Positions 42,791 through 54,528 of a DNA stretch of 64,000 nt are shown one piece after another (positions within the stretch are counted from its first letter, which is position 1; each line of letters opens with the position of its first letter). A program made the translations under genes and the position numbers. The DNA is from Mikania micrantha (taxonomy: Eukaryota; Streptophyta; Magnoliopsida; Asterales; Asteraceae), in the NCBI GenBank assembly GCA_009363875.1, contig CM018691.1, positions 44,327,399 through 44,391,398 of the forward strand, given 5' to 3'. The notes beneath the pieces are model-generated. The model was not told where the DNA came from and made no database searches. It was given only the letters and a program-made list of their open reading frames with translations.

Positions 42791-45700
42791 GATCGCAAGG
42801 CAACAGCAACAACAAAGGATGTTCTTTCAAATCCTTCCTGAACTGCCACCCTCACAAGTTCAAGGGAACTGAGGGAGCTGTTGGTATGCTTCGCTGGGTG
42901 GAGAAGGCAGAATCTGTGTTCGCCATGTGCGAATGTTCTGAAGAAAACCGGGTCAAGTATGCAACCGGTACACTGGAGGGACCAGCTCTTACATGGTGGA
43001 ACACCCATGTTCAAACCTTGGGGTTGGACGGTGCCAACTCCATGTCATGGACCGACTTCACCCGACTGCTGCATGAGGAATATTGTCCTCGTGATGAGAT
43101 CCGCAAACTGGAAGCGGAATTCTGGGTGCATAAGATGGTGGGATCGGAGATCGAGCAATATTGTACTCGATTTCATGAGCTGTGTAAGCTATGCCCGGCT
43201 ATGGTGACGCCGGAATACAAGAAGATCGAGCAGTTCATCAGTGGATTGCCCGAGCAATTCCAAAGCATAGTGATGGCGTCTGACATCACCACCATCCAAC
43301 CACTGATCAGACTGGCTCATAAACTGACCGATCAAGCTGTAGCGCAGGGCAAGCTACCAAAACGAGGCGAGCATGTGAAGCCTCAAGAGAGCCAGAAGAG
43401 GAAGTGGGAACCCAGCCACCAGCAAGCTCATCAACCCCAACAACAACAAAAATCTGCACCAGCCAGAGCTTTCACTGCCACCCAACCCGATGACAAGGGG
43501 AAGGGTGTATATCAGGGGAAATACCCATTGTGCAACCGATGCTCATACCACCACTCCGGGCAATGCGAACGATACCGTTGCCTGAAGTGCGGAAGACACG
43601 GCCATATGGCCAAGGATTGCAGAACAAGATTCCCCATCAACAACAACAATCCCAACCACAACCAGAACCAGAATAACAACAACAACCAGAACACTCTTAG
43701 AGGGTGTTATGAATGTGGCAAGCCGGGCCACATGAGGAGGGATTGTCCTCAACTGAAGAAGGCCGGAGGAGGAGCGGCCAAAGGAAGAGCTTTTGTGATT
43801 GGCTCGGGAGAAGCCAAGGATGACCCAAACATCGTAACCGGTACGTTTCTTTTAAATAATGTCTATGCTAGCATATTATTTGATACCGGTGCCGATAGGA
43901 GCTTTATATCCAGTGAGTTTAGCAAATTACTAGATATTACCCCAACACCACTAGACTACAAGTATACCGTAGAGCTAGCCGACGGCAAGCTAATTGAAAC
44001 ACAACACATCTTTCGAGGATGCGTCATGGTTTTGGCGGATCACGAACTCGAAATTGACTTGATGCCGGTGACTCTCGGAAGCTTTGATGTGGTCGTTGGA
44101 ATGGATTGGTTATCCGCTAACCAAGCTGAGATCGTATGCAACGAGAAGATCGTACGAGTGACGTTGCAGAACGGAGAACAGATCTCGATTCAGGGGGAAA
44201 GGCGGGGAGTACCTCTGAACATCATATCATGCATGAAGGCGAACAAGTACCTACAAAAGGGATACACTGCCATACTAGCCCTCATCGCCGAGCAACCCAA
44301 GAAAGAGAGGAAGATTGAGGACATCGCCGTAGTCCGCGATTTTCCCGAAGTGTTTCCCGAAGACCTACCTGGACTACCTCCGAAACGACAAGTCGAGTTT
44401 CAGATAGACCTTACACCAGGAGCAGCACCGATTGCTAAGGCTCCATACCGACTAGCACCAACGGAGATGCAGGAACTGTCTAACCAGTTGCAAGAACTGT
44501 TAGACAAGGGATTCATCAGACCGAGCTTCTCACCTTGGGGAGCACCGGTCTTGTTCGTAAAGAAGAAAGACGGATCATTCCGTATGTGTATCGACTACAG
44601 AGAGCTGAACAAAGTGACGATCAAGAATCGATATCCCTTACCACGAATAGACGATCTATTTGACCAATTGCAAGGGTCAAGCTACTATTCAAAGATCGAT
44701 TTAAGATCGGGTTACCATCAATTGAGGATACAAGAAAACGATATTCCTAAGACTGCCTTCCGAACTCGATACGGACACTACGAATTCTTGGTTATGCCCT
44801 TCGGACTGACCAACGCACCAGCTGTGTTCATGGATCTCATGAATAGAGTGTGCAAACCCTATCTTGACAAATTCGTAATAGTGTTCATCGACGACATCCT
44901 GATTTACTCTAAGAATCAGGAGGAACATGCTGAACATCTGAGGCTAGTCTTGGAACTGTTGAAGAAAGAGCAACTGTACGCGAAATTTTCAAAGTGCGAC
45001 TTTTGGATTCGCGAAGTCCAATTCCTTGGACACGTGGTTAATGAACGGGGAATACACGTAGACCCAGCCAAAATCGAAGCCATCAAAAACTGGGAAGCAC
45101 CCAAGACTCCGACTGAGGTGCGACAATTCCTAGGTCTGGCCGGGTACTACCGGAGATTTATCGAAGGATTCTCAAAGATTGCCCAATCGTTGACGTCCTT
45201 GACACATAAAGATAAGAAATTCGATTGGGGAGACAAACAGGAGGCTGCATTTAACTTGTTAAAACAGAAACTATGTACTGCACCTATCCTATCCTTACCG
45301 GAAGGATGCGAAGACTTCGTGGTGTATTGTGACGCCTCGAAACAAGGACTCGGTTGCGTGCTTATGCAACGCGAGAAAGTGATAGCATACGCTTCACGCC
45401 AACTGAAGGTGCATGAGAAGAATTACACGACTCATGACCTTGAGTTGGGAGCCGTAGTGTTTGCCTTGAAGATCTGGCGACACTACTTATACGGCACGAA
45501 ATGTACAATCTTTACCGATCATAAGAGCCTACAACACATCTTCGACCAGAAAGAGTTGAACATGAGACAACGAAGGTGGGTTGAACTCATAGGTGATTAT
45601 GATTGCGCCATCAAGTATCATCCAGGCAAAGCCAACGTAGTGGCCGACGCGTTGAGTCGAAAAGAAACAACAAAGCGCGTGCGTGCACTACAACTCACGA

Positions 45701-45945
45701 TTCATTCTGAATTGCCAAATCAGATACGAAACGCACAACAAGAAGCTCTAAAAGCTGAAAACCTTACTCTTGAAGCCATGCGTGGCATGGATAAGCAAAT
45801 AAAGGCAAAAGACGACGGAGCTTACTATTTAATGAATCGAATCTGGATTCCACGCTACGGAGGATTGAGAGAAGTAGTGATGGATGAAGCTCACAAGAGC
45901 CGGTATTCCGTACACCAGGCTCTGATAAGATGTATCACGATTTGA
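42791..45945 (+). CDS. Chromovirus gag-pol, first frame (gag, protease, RT, RNase H)
   Basis: From the putative exon at 42791; the first ATG is only at 42886 (residue numbers from there). Retrotransposon gag domain (RWVEKAESVFAMCECSEE, about 1-110). CCHC knuckles CLKCGRHGHMAKDC and CYECGKPGHMRRDC. Aspartic protease LFDTGADRSFIS (about 330). RT from about 490 with VLFVKKKDGSFRMCIDYREL and catalytic FIDDILIYSKN (about 666). RNase H with YCDASKQGLGCVLMQ (about 813) and FTDHKSL. The integrase zinc region begins near the end. The frame stops at 45943-45945 because one base is missing in CACCAGG near 45917; normal members continue. It makes viral-like particles and cDNA in active members. Confidence 0.9.
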
Positions 45946-47165
45946 AGACAACCTATTGGTGGCCAAACATGAAAGCTGAGATAGCAACATACGTGAGTAA
46001 ATGCCTAACGTGCTCAAAAGTCAAAGTTGAGTACCAGAAGCCATCAGGGTTACTTCAACAACCGGAATTACCAATGTGGAAATGGGAGCAGATTTCCATG
46101 GATTTCATCACTAAACTGCCAAAGACGGCAAGTGGTTGCGATACCATCTGGGTTATCGTAGACCGACTGACAAAGTCTGCACATTTTCTACCCATCAAGG
46201 AGACTGACAAGCTAGACAAACTCACTCGGATTTATTTAAAGGAAGTGGTCACTCGACATGGAGTGCCAATCTCAATCATATCTGATCGCGACAGTCGATT
46301 CACGTCGCATTTCTGGAAGTCCTTGCATAAGGCTTTGGGCACGAGATTGGACATGAGTACCGCTTACCACCCGCAGACGGACGGACAAAGTGAGCGAACG
46401 ATACAGACACTAGAGGACATGCTCCGGGCATGTGTCATTGACTTTGGGAGTAGCTGGGAATCTCACCTACCGTTAGTTGAGTTTTCATATAACAATAGCT
46501 ACCACACTAGCATTCAAGCTGCACCATTCGAGGCACTTTACGGACGTAAGTGTCGATCACCCATCTGCTGGGCGGAAGTTGGAGACAGCCAACTGACTGG
46601 TCCAGAACTGGTGCACGAGACAACTGAGAAGATCGTGCAAATACGCAAACGAATGGCAGCAGCTCGGGACAGACAGAAAAGCTACGCCGACAAGCGACGC
46701 AAACCGTTAGAGTTCCAGGTGGGAGACAGAGTGTTACTCAAGGTCTCGCCCTGGAAAGGTGTCATTCGGTTTGGCAAACGAGGAAAGTTGAACCCTCGTT
46801 ACATTGGACCGTTCGAGATTACAAAACGAATAGGCCCTGTAGCCTACGAACTGAACCTGCCGGTTGAACTGAGCAGCGTACACAACGTATTCCACATCTC
46901 GAACCTCAAGAAGTGCCTATCAGATGAAACACTTGTTATTCCTCTCGAGGAAATACAAATCGACGAACAATTGAACTTTGTTGAGGAACCGGTGGAGATT
47001 ATGGACCAGGAAACTAAGAAACTCAAGCTCAGCAAGATCCCAATAGTGAAAGTGCGATGGAATTCGCGACGAGGACCGGAATTCACGTGGGAACGTGAAG
47101 ACCAGATGAAACGAAAGTACCCACACCTGTTCGCGGAACAGACAAACGCTAACAGCACAAGTTGA
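45930..47165 (+). pseudogene. Chromovirus pol, second frame (integrase and chromodomain)
   Basis: Continues pol in another frame after the single-base deletion, so it is not translated as part of the polyprotein. Integrase zinc region: CLTCSKVKVEYQ. Catalytic core: MDFITKLPKT, VDRLTKSAHF, SDRDSRFTSHFW, AYHPQTDGQSERTIQ. GPY/F-type region: NPRYIGPFEI with VAYELNLP and VHNVFHISNLK. C-terminal chromodomain: IVKVRWNSRRGPEFTWERED, which in this clade is thought to guide integration to heterochromatin. The stop is at 47163, 36 bp before the 3' LTR. Apart from the deletion it looks intact. Confidence 0.9.
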
Positions 47166-47190
47166 ATTTCGGGACGAAATTCTTTCTAAC

Positions 47191-47200
47191 ATGGGGAGGA
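47191..47200 (+). other. Chromovirus polypurine tract
   Basis: ATGGGGAGGA directly against the 3' LTR, after the clade's characteristic TTTCGGGACGAAATTC. Confidence 0.9.
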
Positions 47201-50189
47201 TGTGACACCCCGTAAATTCCAGGTCAGCTTTGATTTTATTTAAATGTTTATTTAAATGCATTATGTACACGTGGCACTAGAATTAGATTAATTTAGTGTG
47301 ACACGTGGCACGACAGTATGAACACTGGCATACGACTAGTTAATTCGTGGAATTATCGACGAACAACACACACGTGTCAAAACACACGAACGTTGGTGAA
47401 CATCACAACACTTAAGCACAGGAACATCTCACAAGACAATTATGGCTAACAATTGACCGATAGAGTCCAAACGACGCTCGAACGACGTTCTATGATCGAG
47501 AAACGGGCAAGATTGGGCCAGAACAACAAAAACAAGCTTATTGGGCCTTACGGATGGGCCAGGCGGTACGCCAGACCCGGAGCACCCAAGTCAGGCGTTG
47601 CGCGCGCGACGGAAATGGAGCGCCTCACCTGGCTGCTTCCGCGCGTAACGACGGGGTCAGACCCCCACGTCAGGCGTTACGCCTGGCAGCTATATCGCAG
47701 AAAATTTCTTAAAAACCACAAAATCCATCATTTCACCTATCCTAATCATTTTAAACACTCTTGCACGCCACTATTCCGGCTTATCTCGATCAGAACCCCC
47801 TACTATCACCATCTTCACTCAAAAACCTCCATTGTTGAGCTCTCCTTGAAGGTTTGAAGCTCATCTTGAAGGATTGGAGACCCAAGGAGTTAAGGGAAGC
47901 ACCTAAAACACCCATCACTCGCTTGCACCTGTCGTGAGACCATTTCCAGAAGCATTGAGAGCTGTTCTTGCCATCATCCCCACGATTTTGAAGCTCTAGA
48001 AGGTAGCTATATGCTTGAAACCCATTTTCTCACCTATTACACTCACATGCATGCTTACATTCACACATGCAAGCACCTTTGAAGCACATGCACGAGTTTA
48101 GCTTCTGGGTTTGTTGATTTCACTATGTTTCTTGATGATCTAAAGTGTTTAGATGATGATCTATGATGATCTAAGATGATGGGTATGAACCTTGATGCTT
48201 AAAATGATGTTTTGTGATACTATATTGCCATGCATGTATGATCCATGATGGTTAGAATGATTATGAGTATGTAGATATATTTCTTGATGATATTGAAAGA
48301 GGATTTCATGCTTAGATGATGTTAGAATGGGTAAAACTATGATTTTCATGAATCTTTCTATAAATAGTAACTTTTATTTTACAAGATGATGATTTGATGG
48401 AAATTATGGACATGCATGTATGTAGAATTGTTGTTAGGATGATAATATGATGATTTGGGTTGTTAGAAAATGGTTTGGATGATGTTTGTAGTCATATTTG
48501 GCATTGTTACTATTTTTAGTAACTTTTCTAGTTAGAATGTTGTTAACTGATAATTTGGGATGAGATGACATGATTAAATGGTGTTAAGTGGTTTATTATG
48601 ATGATTGGGGATATAAAAATTGGTTTAGAAATGTTAAATGGTCATTTCTATGCAAAATTAGAAAGTTACTATATTTAGTAACTTTATTTTTACAAGAACC
48701 AACTTATGAACGTTTTGAATGATTTGAGCTTGCTAAATGGCTTAATATGTTATAACATGATGATTAGATGCTAAGTTAGATGGTTTCCGATGTCACGTAT
48801 GCTAAAAATGGAAACTTTCCATTTTAGGAAACTTTTGTGCACTAACATGTTGTCAACGACTTATGTGAATCCGTATGATGATGTGCTATGTGTTAACATG
48901 ATCCCGTAGGGCTATTGAACATGCTAGAACTATAAAACCGTCATGCTTTGTGAACTTTCTAAAAATGGAAACTTACTATAAATAGTAAGTTGTCCATAAA
49001 CACGACCTACGCGTTTTGCACACGACAAACACTTACACGATTGCTACACGAGTCACAAACCGTCACACGGTTCACCAACGGGTCGTTGACTTGACACGGT
49101 CCACCTTGGTCAAACACGGTCAACTTCGGTCAAACATGGTCAAACATGGTCAATGTGGACCAACACGAGCAAACACGGTCATCGTGGACCGACACGGGCA
49201 AACATGAACAACCAAGGGTTGTTGGACACAAACATGAGTACTGACACGAACACTAGCACGGTCACTTACACGAACTCACGTACGGTATACGATATAGGTT
49301 GCCGGTGACCGAGACGTGCTACTTGACGTTCAGGAGCTTACGCTTACACACTACTTCATCACTAAGGTGAGTTTACGGCCCCTCTTTACTCTTTTTCAAA
49401 TGCTTTTAAATAGGGGGAGAATACTAGTTGCATCGAGTCAAACATTATTACTGTACAAACACTATTGTGTATGCTGGTTTATTGGACAAACATTAAGTGT
49501 TGAACTCGTTACAAGCCCTCACAAAGTCTTACCGTTAATGTACGAACAACGTGGTAGGTTTGGATGGATCCATTAGGGAATGACTAACCCCACGGGGCAC
49601 CATGTTGACTGAGTGTCATAACCCGTGCAAATTCTGACCTAACTTGCTATGTATACGAGGCATAGCGGAGGCAAGAGCAAACAAGTCTAGTTCGGTAGTG
49701 ACGCACTGACACTTTGGGCCTAGGGCTCGGTACTAACATTGATAAACAGCATGACACACTTTCCACTACTATATGTATATCAAAACTTGTGAACTCACCA
49801 ACCATTGTGTTGACACTTTTCTAACTTGTATTCTCAGGTAACTGAGGAGTTGATGGACATTCAGAGATGCACCATAGGGGAACGAGCATTAGGGCCATCA
49901 TGCATTCCTGTTTTTGCTTAACTTTTGAAAACTATTTTGTTTGGTTTATGTATTAAACAATGTTATGTCAACAATTAATTATTTCCGCTGCACATGTCAA
50001 ACATTTGATTTCCGCTGCAATATATTATGATAACTTTTATTCCGCTGCAAACTATTTTATTCTGTGTATGTGTCAAACACTGGATTTGTAAACGCATATA
50101 GAGGTGTTCTATATGACCTTGAGCTGTGATTCTGGACACGTCACATCCACGTGGACATTTGCCACAAGTGGGAATTTGGGGGTGTGACA
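47201..50189 (+). repeat. Chromovirus 3' LTR (2,989 bp)
   Basis: Near-identical to 38389-41360. Visible differences include about seven substitutions, a roughly 19-bp insertion near 47840 that partly duplicates CTTGAAGG, and a 2-bp deletion near 48310. It ends GGGTGTGACA before the TGATG target duplication. Confidence 0.95.
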
Positions 50190-51453
50190 TGATGTCACTC
50201 AATACTATGGGAAGGTCGTGGAAGCATAGTGGTCACGTCTAAAAGATGTGGTGCAACTTACTTGATCTGGTATCATAACACATAGATTAACTTAAAGATA
50301 ATATATTACAAGGGTATCGCCATCACAATAACGGTTACATATGAAAAACTAAACTTATTATACAAATCGAATTATTTAACTACAAGTGCATAGCCGCGCA
50401 ACCTCACCGGCGGTCACTGTCTACCTGCAAAACGGTTCGAGTTGGAAAAATCAGCACAAAGCTGGTGAGTTCGTAATGATTAAGTTAAACAATATGATAT
50501 GATATGCAAGTTTTCGATATATAGTTTTCAAGATAACCATGGGACCCATATCTAGTTCCTTTTGGACACATCTACGTTTTACAAAGATACTACCCGTCGG
50601 TAAATATCTTGATGCCTCATTATCTTAAAGTCTATTACTAACATTAAGAGGATATTTCAGAAACATGTAACAAACATTTACACCAAGGGGAGTTGCGAGC
50701 TCCGGCAAATGGGTTGTCAGCCAATAGTACTATCAATGTTTCCTGTTCGGCCCCACATGGGTTCACTAGATACTGTTCAGGATATGAGGACTTTTTCGAT
50801 AACGTGATAAAGAGCTAACGGCAAAATCCCATAAAATCTTACGAGTTCATCACGAGTTCACATGAAAGTACACATATTACTGTGATACATATCGTATGTT
50901 GAGAAACAGTTTTATAGAGATACCCTGATGTTTGTAAAACATTAAAAATAAAAGGTGTTGTACGAAACTCACCTGAAGTCTCAAAGATAGCAGAATATCA
51001 TATAGACTGATAATAACAGTTTGATTCTGCATTAGTTTATGTTTAATAAGTTATTTATGTTTTAACTTACTGATTAGATCTTTCTGTACGTCCAATGTCA
51101 AATACATTGCATTGAAAGTCATCAAACTAATATTAAGTCTTTAATGAGTTGTTTTAATGTAATATCATACAATGTATGATAATGTAGGAACCTATACTAA
51201 TTCAGGTTCCTAATACAAGGTTGATGACTCATTTGATTAATCAGAATGTTCTCAGATTAACCAAATAGATATCGTTTTTTATTATATTACTGAAACAATT
51301 TCTAGATAGATTTATGGCTTAGGAATGGTCAATTCTTGTTATTGAGCACCCATATTTCATGAAACATAAGAATGTGACATTGGAATATGTTTAATAACCA
51401 TGTTCAACGTACTAACATGACTGTTAGCATAAACATCAGATCGTTACTCCAAT
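50190..51453 (-). repeat. Gypsy-like LTR fragment, right piece
   Basis: Continuation of the LTR cut at 38388, no ORFs. It contains the GGTGAGTTCGTAA-type sequence seen in the other gypsy-like LTRs of the window (GGTGAGTTCATA at 5210 and 51860). It is interrupted at 51454 by another LTR end, preceded by CCAAT. Confidence 0.6.
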
Positions 51454-53730
51454 TGTCACACCCTGAGTCGGCGGGACGGATCGACTTTCCCGTCGGGCGG
51501 AAGGTTCCCGGGGCGTGATATCGTGAGATGATAATCGTGATGATCAGATTGTTTACATGGCATCAACATTGAGAATAACTAAAGCACAATATAACATTTA
51601 AATATGATTACAAAGTTAAATTACAACTGTTAATGTTTGATAATTTAACTAAGTAAACCTATCAAAAGAATCGAATGCTTACTATCTTGTAACTTTACAA
51701 GAAATCAAAAGTGATTCACAACAGTGAACAAAATATGTGCTTATCAAAATCTACTAGGTCCTCTAACTGGGCATCCTAGCATGCATTCCTGAGCCTTAGA
51801 TTAATCCTGTACGTCACCTGAGAAAGCATGTAAGAAAACAAAGTCAACACAATGGTTGGTGAGTTCATATAGTTTTAGTATGTGAAAAATAGCTTTTGCA
51901 AACCTTTTCGGTAAAACCTTAACCTCATTAACGTCACCTCTAATATCCGATTCGGTATGCTTATATATGGCATACGAAAGGGTCGAGCCTACAACCCGCC
52001 CAGACGCCATCCCATCACATACTAAACCGCATATGACATTGTTGTTACTGATAATTAAGCATCTTACCTACCATCAAATCCCATTCCCATCATAGCTTTA
52101 GCATTTGTTTGTAAGTTTCAACACGCATACAATAGCATCTGCAAGTTTGGTTTTGAGAGTTACCTCTATGCACAACTGAACACCTTAAGGAATTCAGTAT
52201 CAATCCATATCGAAACTAAATGTGATTAGCAACATAGGTGCTTTGATAAAGGGTTTTCAAGGTGACACAAAGTCAACTAAAGAAAACTAGAATCATCCTA
52301 GTCACGTATCACAACCATGAGTGGATGATGAGGAATCATTGTATGGCAAGCACTGAGAGGACAACAGTCTGTTTTCCCCAAGTCTTGACTATGAAGGTCA
52401 ACCTATGGCAAGCACTAAGAGGCCGACGGTCTATTCCTTCAAGTCCCGACTATGAAGAACACCCTATGGCAAGCACTGAGAGGCCAAAACAACATGTTCT
52501 TCCATAGCCGATAGCTTTAGCATACAAGTTTATAGCTTTCATATAGCATAGCATTTATGTAACTTGTGCACAAGTACTAGCTTCACAACCGGTAGGGCAA
52601 GCACTGAGAGGCCAAACCGTTGTTTTAGCATGGAAAGCATAATAAGCATAAGCATTCTGAGCATTTCAAACATTTCAAGCATTCGAGCATAGTAAGCATT
52701 TCAAGCATATCGGTCTTCCTGAGTTTGAGCATTCAAGCTTTCAAAGTTAGTTTATGAAAGCATTTTAACTTGTTAGTCTTTGCATTCTTTGCATTTGAAA
52801 AGCACTCTGTGTTTTAAGCAATTAGTTTAAAAGTAAGTAGCCTTAGCATGTAGTCTTAGCATGTAGCGTTAGCATTTAGTGTTAGCACTTAGCGTTAACC
52901 TTTAGCATTAGCATGTAGCATTAGCACTTAGCATTAGCACCTAGCTTTAGTATGTAACATTTGCATTTAATATTAGCACTTAGCATTAGCATTTAGCTTG
53001 AGTATGTAGCATTAGCATTTAATATTAGCACTTAGCATTAGCATTTAGCTTGAGTATGTAGCATTAGCATTTAGTATTAGCACTTAGCATTAGCATTTAG
53101 CATTATGAATAATTACATAAAAGCATTTATGAAATATTTAAACACTTGTTTAAAATGTATAACATGCTTCTCAGTCCCGAAGTAAAATTCAAAATAGTTT
53201 GAAAAGGAACAATGAACTCACCTGTGTTGCTAAGTATAAGTTACCACAGATAATGCGCGCTCGTTGATTGTAGCTTAAGTATCTTCAACACCTGAGTTGT
53301 TTTAAGAGGTTCGAGTTCTATAAGTAATTATAATAGACGCATAGTAGAGTTTTGGTCTCAGTGTGCAACTAAGTGTCCTATATTGCTAAGGTGTTCTCTA
53401 GGAATCTTTCTAGTTAGTCTAATACATTACTCATATATGAAACCCGTGAATCCGTAAGATTTAAGTAAGTATTTGTAAAGTAATTTATTTTAATTAAACC
53501 TCAAGTTATAAATCATTTAATTAATTAAAGAAAATTTATCCTTGCTTTCATTCAACAAATCATGAAATATTTTAAGAAATTCATAGCTTAATTTGGTAGA
53601 CTTTAAGTTAATCCAACTTGATTAACTCTAAGCCTAAGATTTAGTTTTAGCTTTCTTTTGTTCTTGAGTCATTAGTACGTACAACCTGACTTAGAAGTTC
53701 CATAGAACTGTCTAACTTAGTTGTATAATC
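51454..53730 (-). repeat. Gypsy-like LTR, 3' half, with internal short repeats
   Basis: TGTCACACCC followed by GGCGGAAGGTTCCCGGGGCG matches the left end of the solo LTR at 4798 and aligns patchily with it to about 53730. No gene. It includes four to five copies of GGCAAGCACTGAGAGGCC (52340-52620), AAGCATTTC/GAGCATT repeats (52620-52800) and a TAGCATTAGCA minisatellite (52840-53105). I could not find its matching right end. Confidence 0.65.
52840..53105. repeat. TAGCATTAGCATT minisatellite
   Basis: About 20 degenerate 12-14-bp units (TTAGCATTTAGC, TTAGCACTTAGC and similar), partly grouped in a higher-order block of roughly 60 bp that appears three times between 52930 and 53100. Confidence 0.8.
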
Positions 53731-53768
53731 TCATTCGACCAAGTCTTCCTTCGGCCGAGGCTTCCATA
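53731..53768 (+). repeat. Short copy of 56611-56652
   Basis: ATAATCTCATTCGACCAAG and the next 20-odd bases are identical to a stretch in the plus-strand LTR fragment at 54529-56943, in the same orientation. It is an ectopic duplicate at the edge of an oppositely oriented LTR. Confidence 0.7.
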
Positions 53769-53794
53769 TGTGTGTGTGTGCATATATTATAGGG

Positions 53795-54190
53795 TAATGT
53801 TCAATTGTTAACCCACTCTTATTGAGTTAACCCATATAACTCCGCCAGGATCAATCCAAATCTTTGTTTTCTTTTTCTAAATATTGTTATTACATATAAA
53901 TAATACTTCTTGTTTTATGTGTATGTGTAAATTCATCACCGTTTAAGAGTTAAAATCAGTGTAAGTTTTGGTTACATTAACATGATTTATAATTTTCGGT
54001 ACAATGTAATTTAAACTTACACTGATTTTAAATCTTGAACGGTGATGAATTTATACATAAAAATAAAAGAAGAAAGTGTTGTCTATACGTAATAATGATA
54101 TTTAGAAAAAGAAAACAAAGATTTGGAGTGATCTTGGCGGGGTTATACGGGTTACTGCAATAAGAGTAGGTTAACAATTGATACTTCTCA
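53795..54190. mobile_element. Fold-back MITE (about 390 bp)
   Basis: Nearly full-length inverted repeat. CAATTGTTAACCCACTCTTA at 53806 faces TAAGAGTAGGTTAACAATTG ending at 54180. The inner arms TTTGTTTTCTTTTTCTAAAT and their complements, and TCATCACCGTT with AACGGTGATGA, also pair. Arms are about 180 bp with a small loop near 53990. No ORF. Confidence 0.85.
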
Positions 54191-54203
54191 TGTGTGTGTG
54201 TGT

Positions 54204-54528
54204 AGGGAAGTGTTCAAATAATAACTCACTCTTAAAGCATTAACCCAAAATAACCTGTCAATATGAAGCAAAATCTTGGATATTTTTAACATCATTGTAA
54301 GACATGTACAACACTTTCTTCTTTTAGAAGTTTGCGAAAATTCATCACCGTTTGAGACGTAACATCGTTGTAAAATTTTCACTTACAACATTCTAACTGT
54401 TTAGGCCTAAAACTTACAACGATGTTATGTCTCAAACGGTGGTGAGTTTTTGCAAACTCAAAAAAGAAGAAAGTGTTGTAGATGTCTTACAATGATGTTA
54501 AAAAAATCATGATTTGGCTTCATCTTTG
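54204..54528. mobile_element. Second fold-back MITE, right arm truncated
   Basis: The left end (GGGAAGTGTTCAAATAATAA) resembles the previous MITE. Inner arms pair over about 110 bp (TCATCACCGTTTGAGACGTA with its complement near 54430). The right arm stops at GGCTTCAT and an LTR starts at 54529, so about 60 bp are missing. A related left end is at 38294-38353. Confidence 0.75.

Larger units (their letters stand above)
38389..50189 (+). mobile_element. Young Ty3/gypsy chromovirus (Tekay/Del type), 11.8 kb
   Basis: A complete element with 5' LTR 38389-41360, PBS, an extra ORF, gag-pol, PPT and 3' LTR 47201-50189. TGATG flanks both ends (38384-38388, 50190-50194), a perfect target duplication. 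The two ~3-kb LTRs differ by only about seven substitutions and a few short indels that I could spot by eye, so insertion was very recent. A C-terminal chromodomain places it among the chromoviruses. It sits inside an older gypsy-like LTR. Confidence 0.95.

Noticed and set aside
43512..43752. Minus-strand Leu/Val-rich frames with membrane-like character
   Set aside because: They are antisense to the Asn/Gln-rich linker between gag zinc knuckles.
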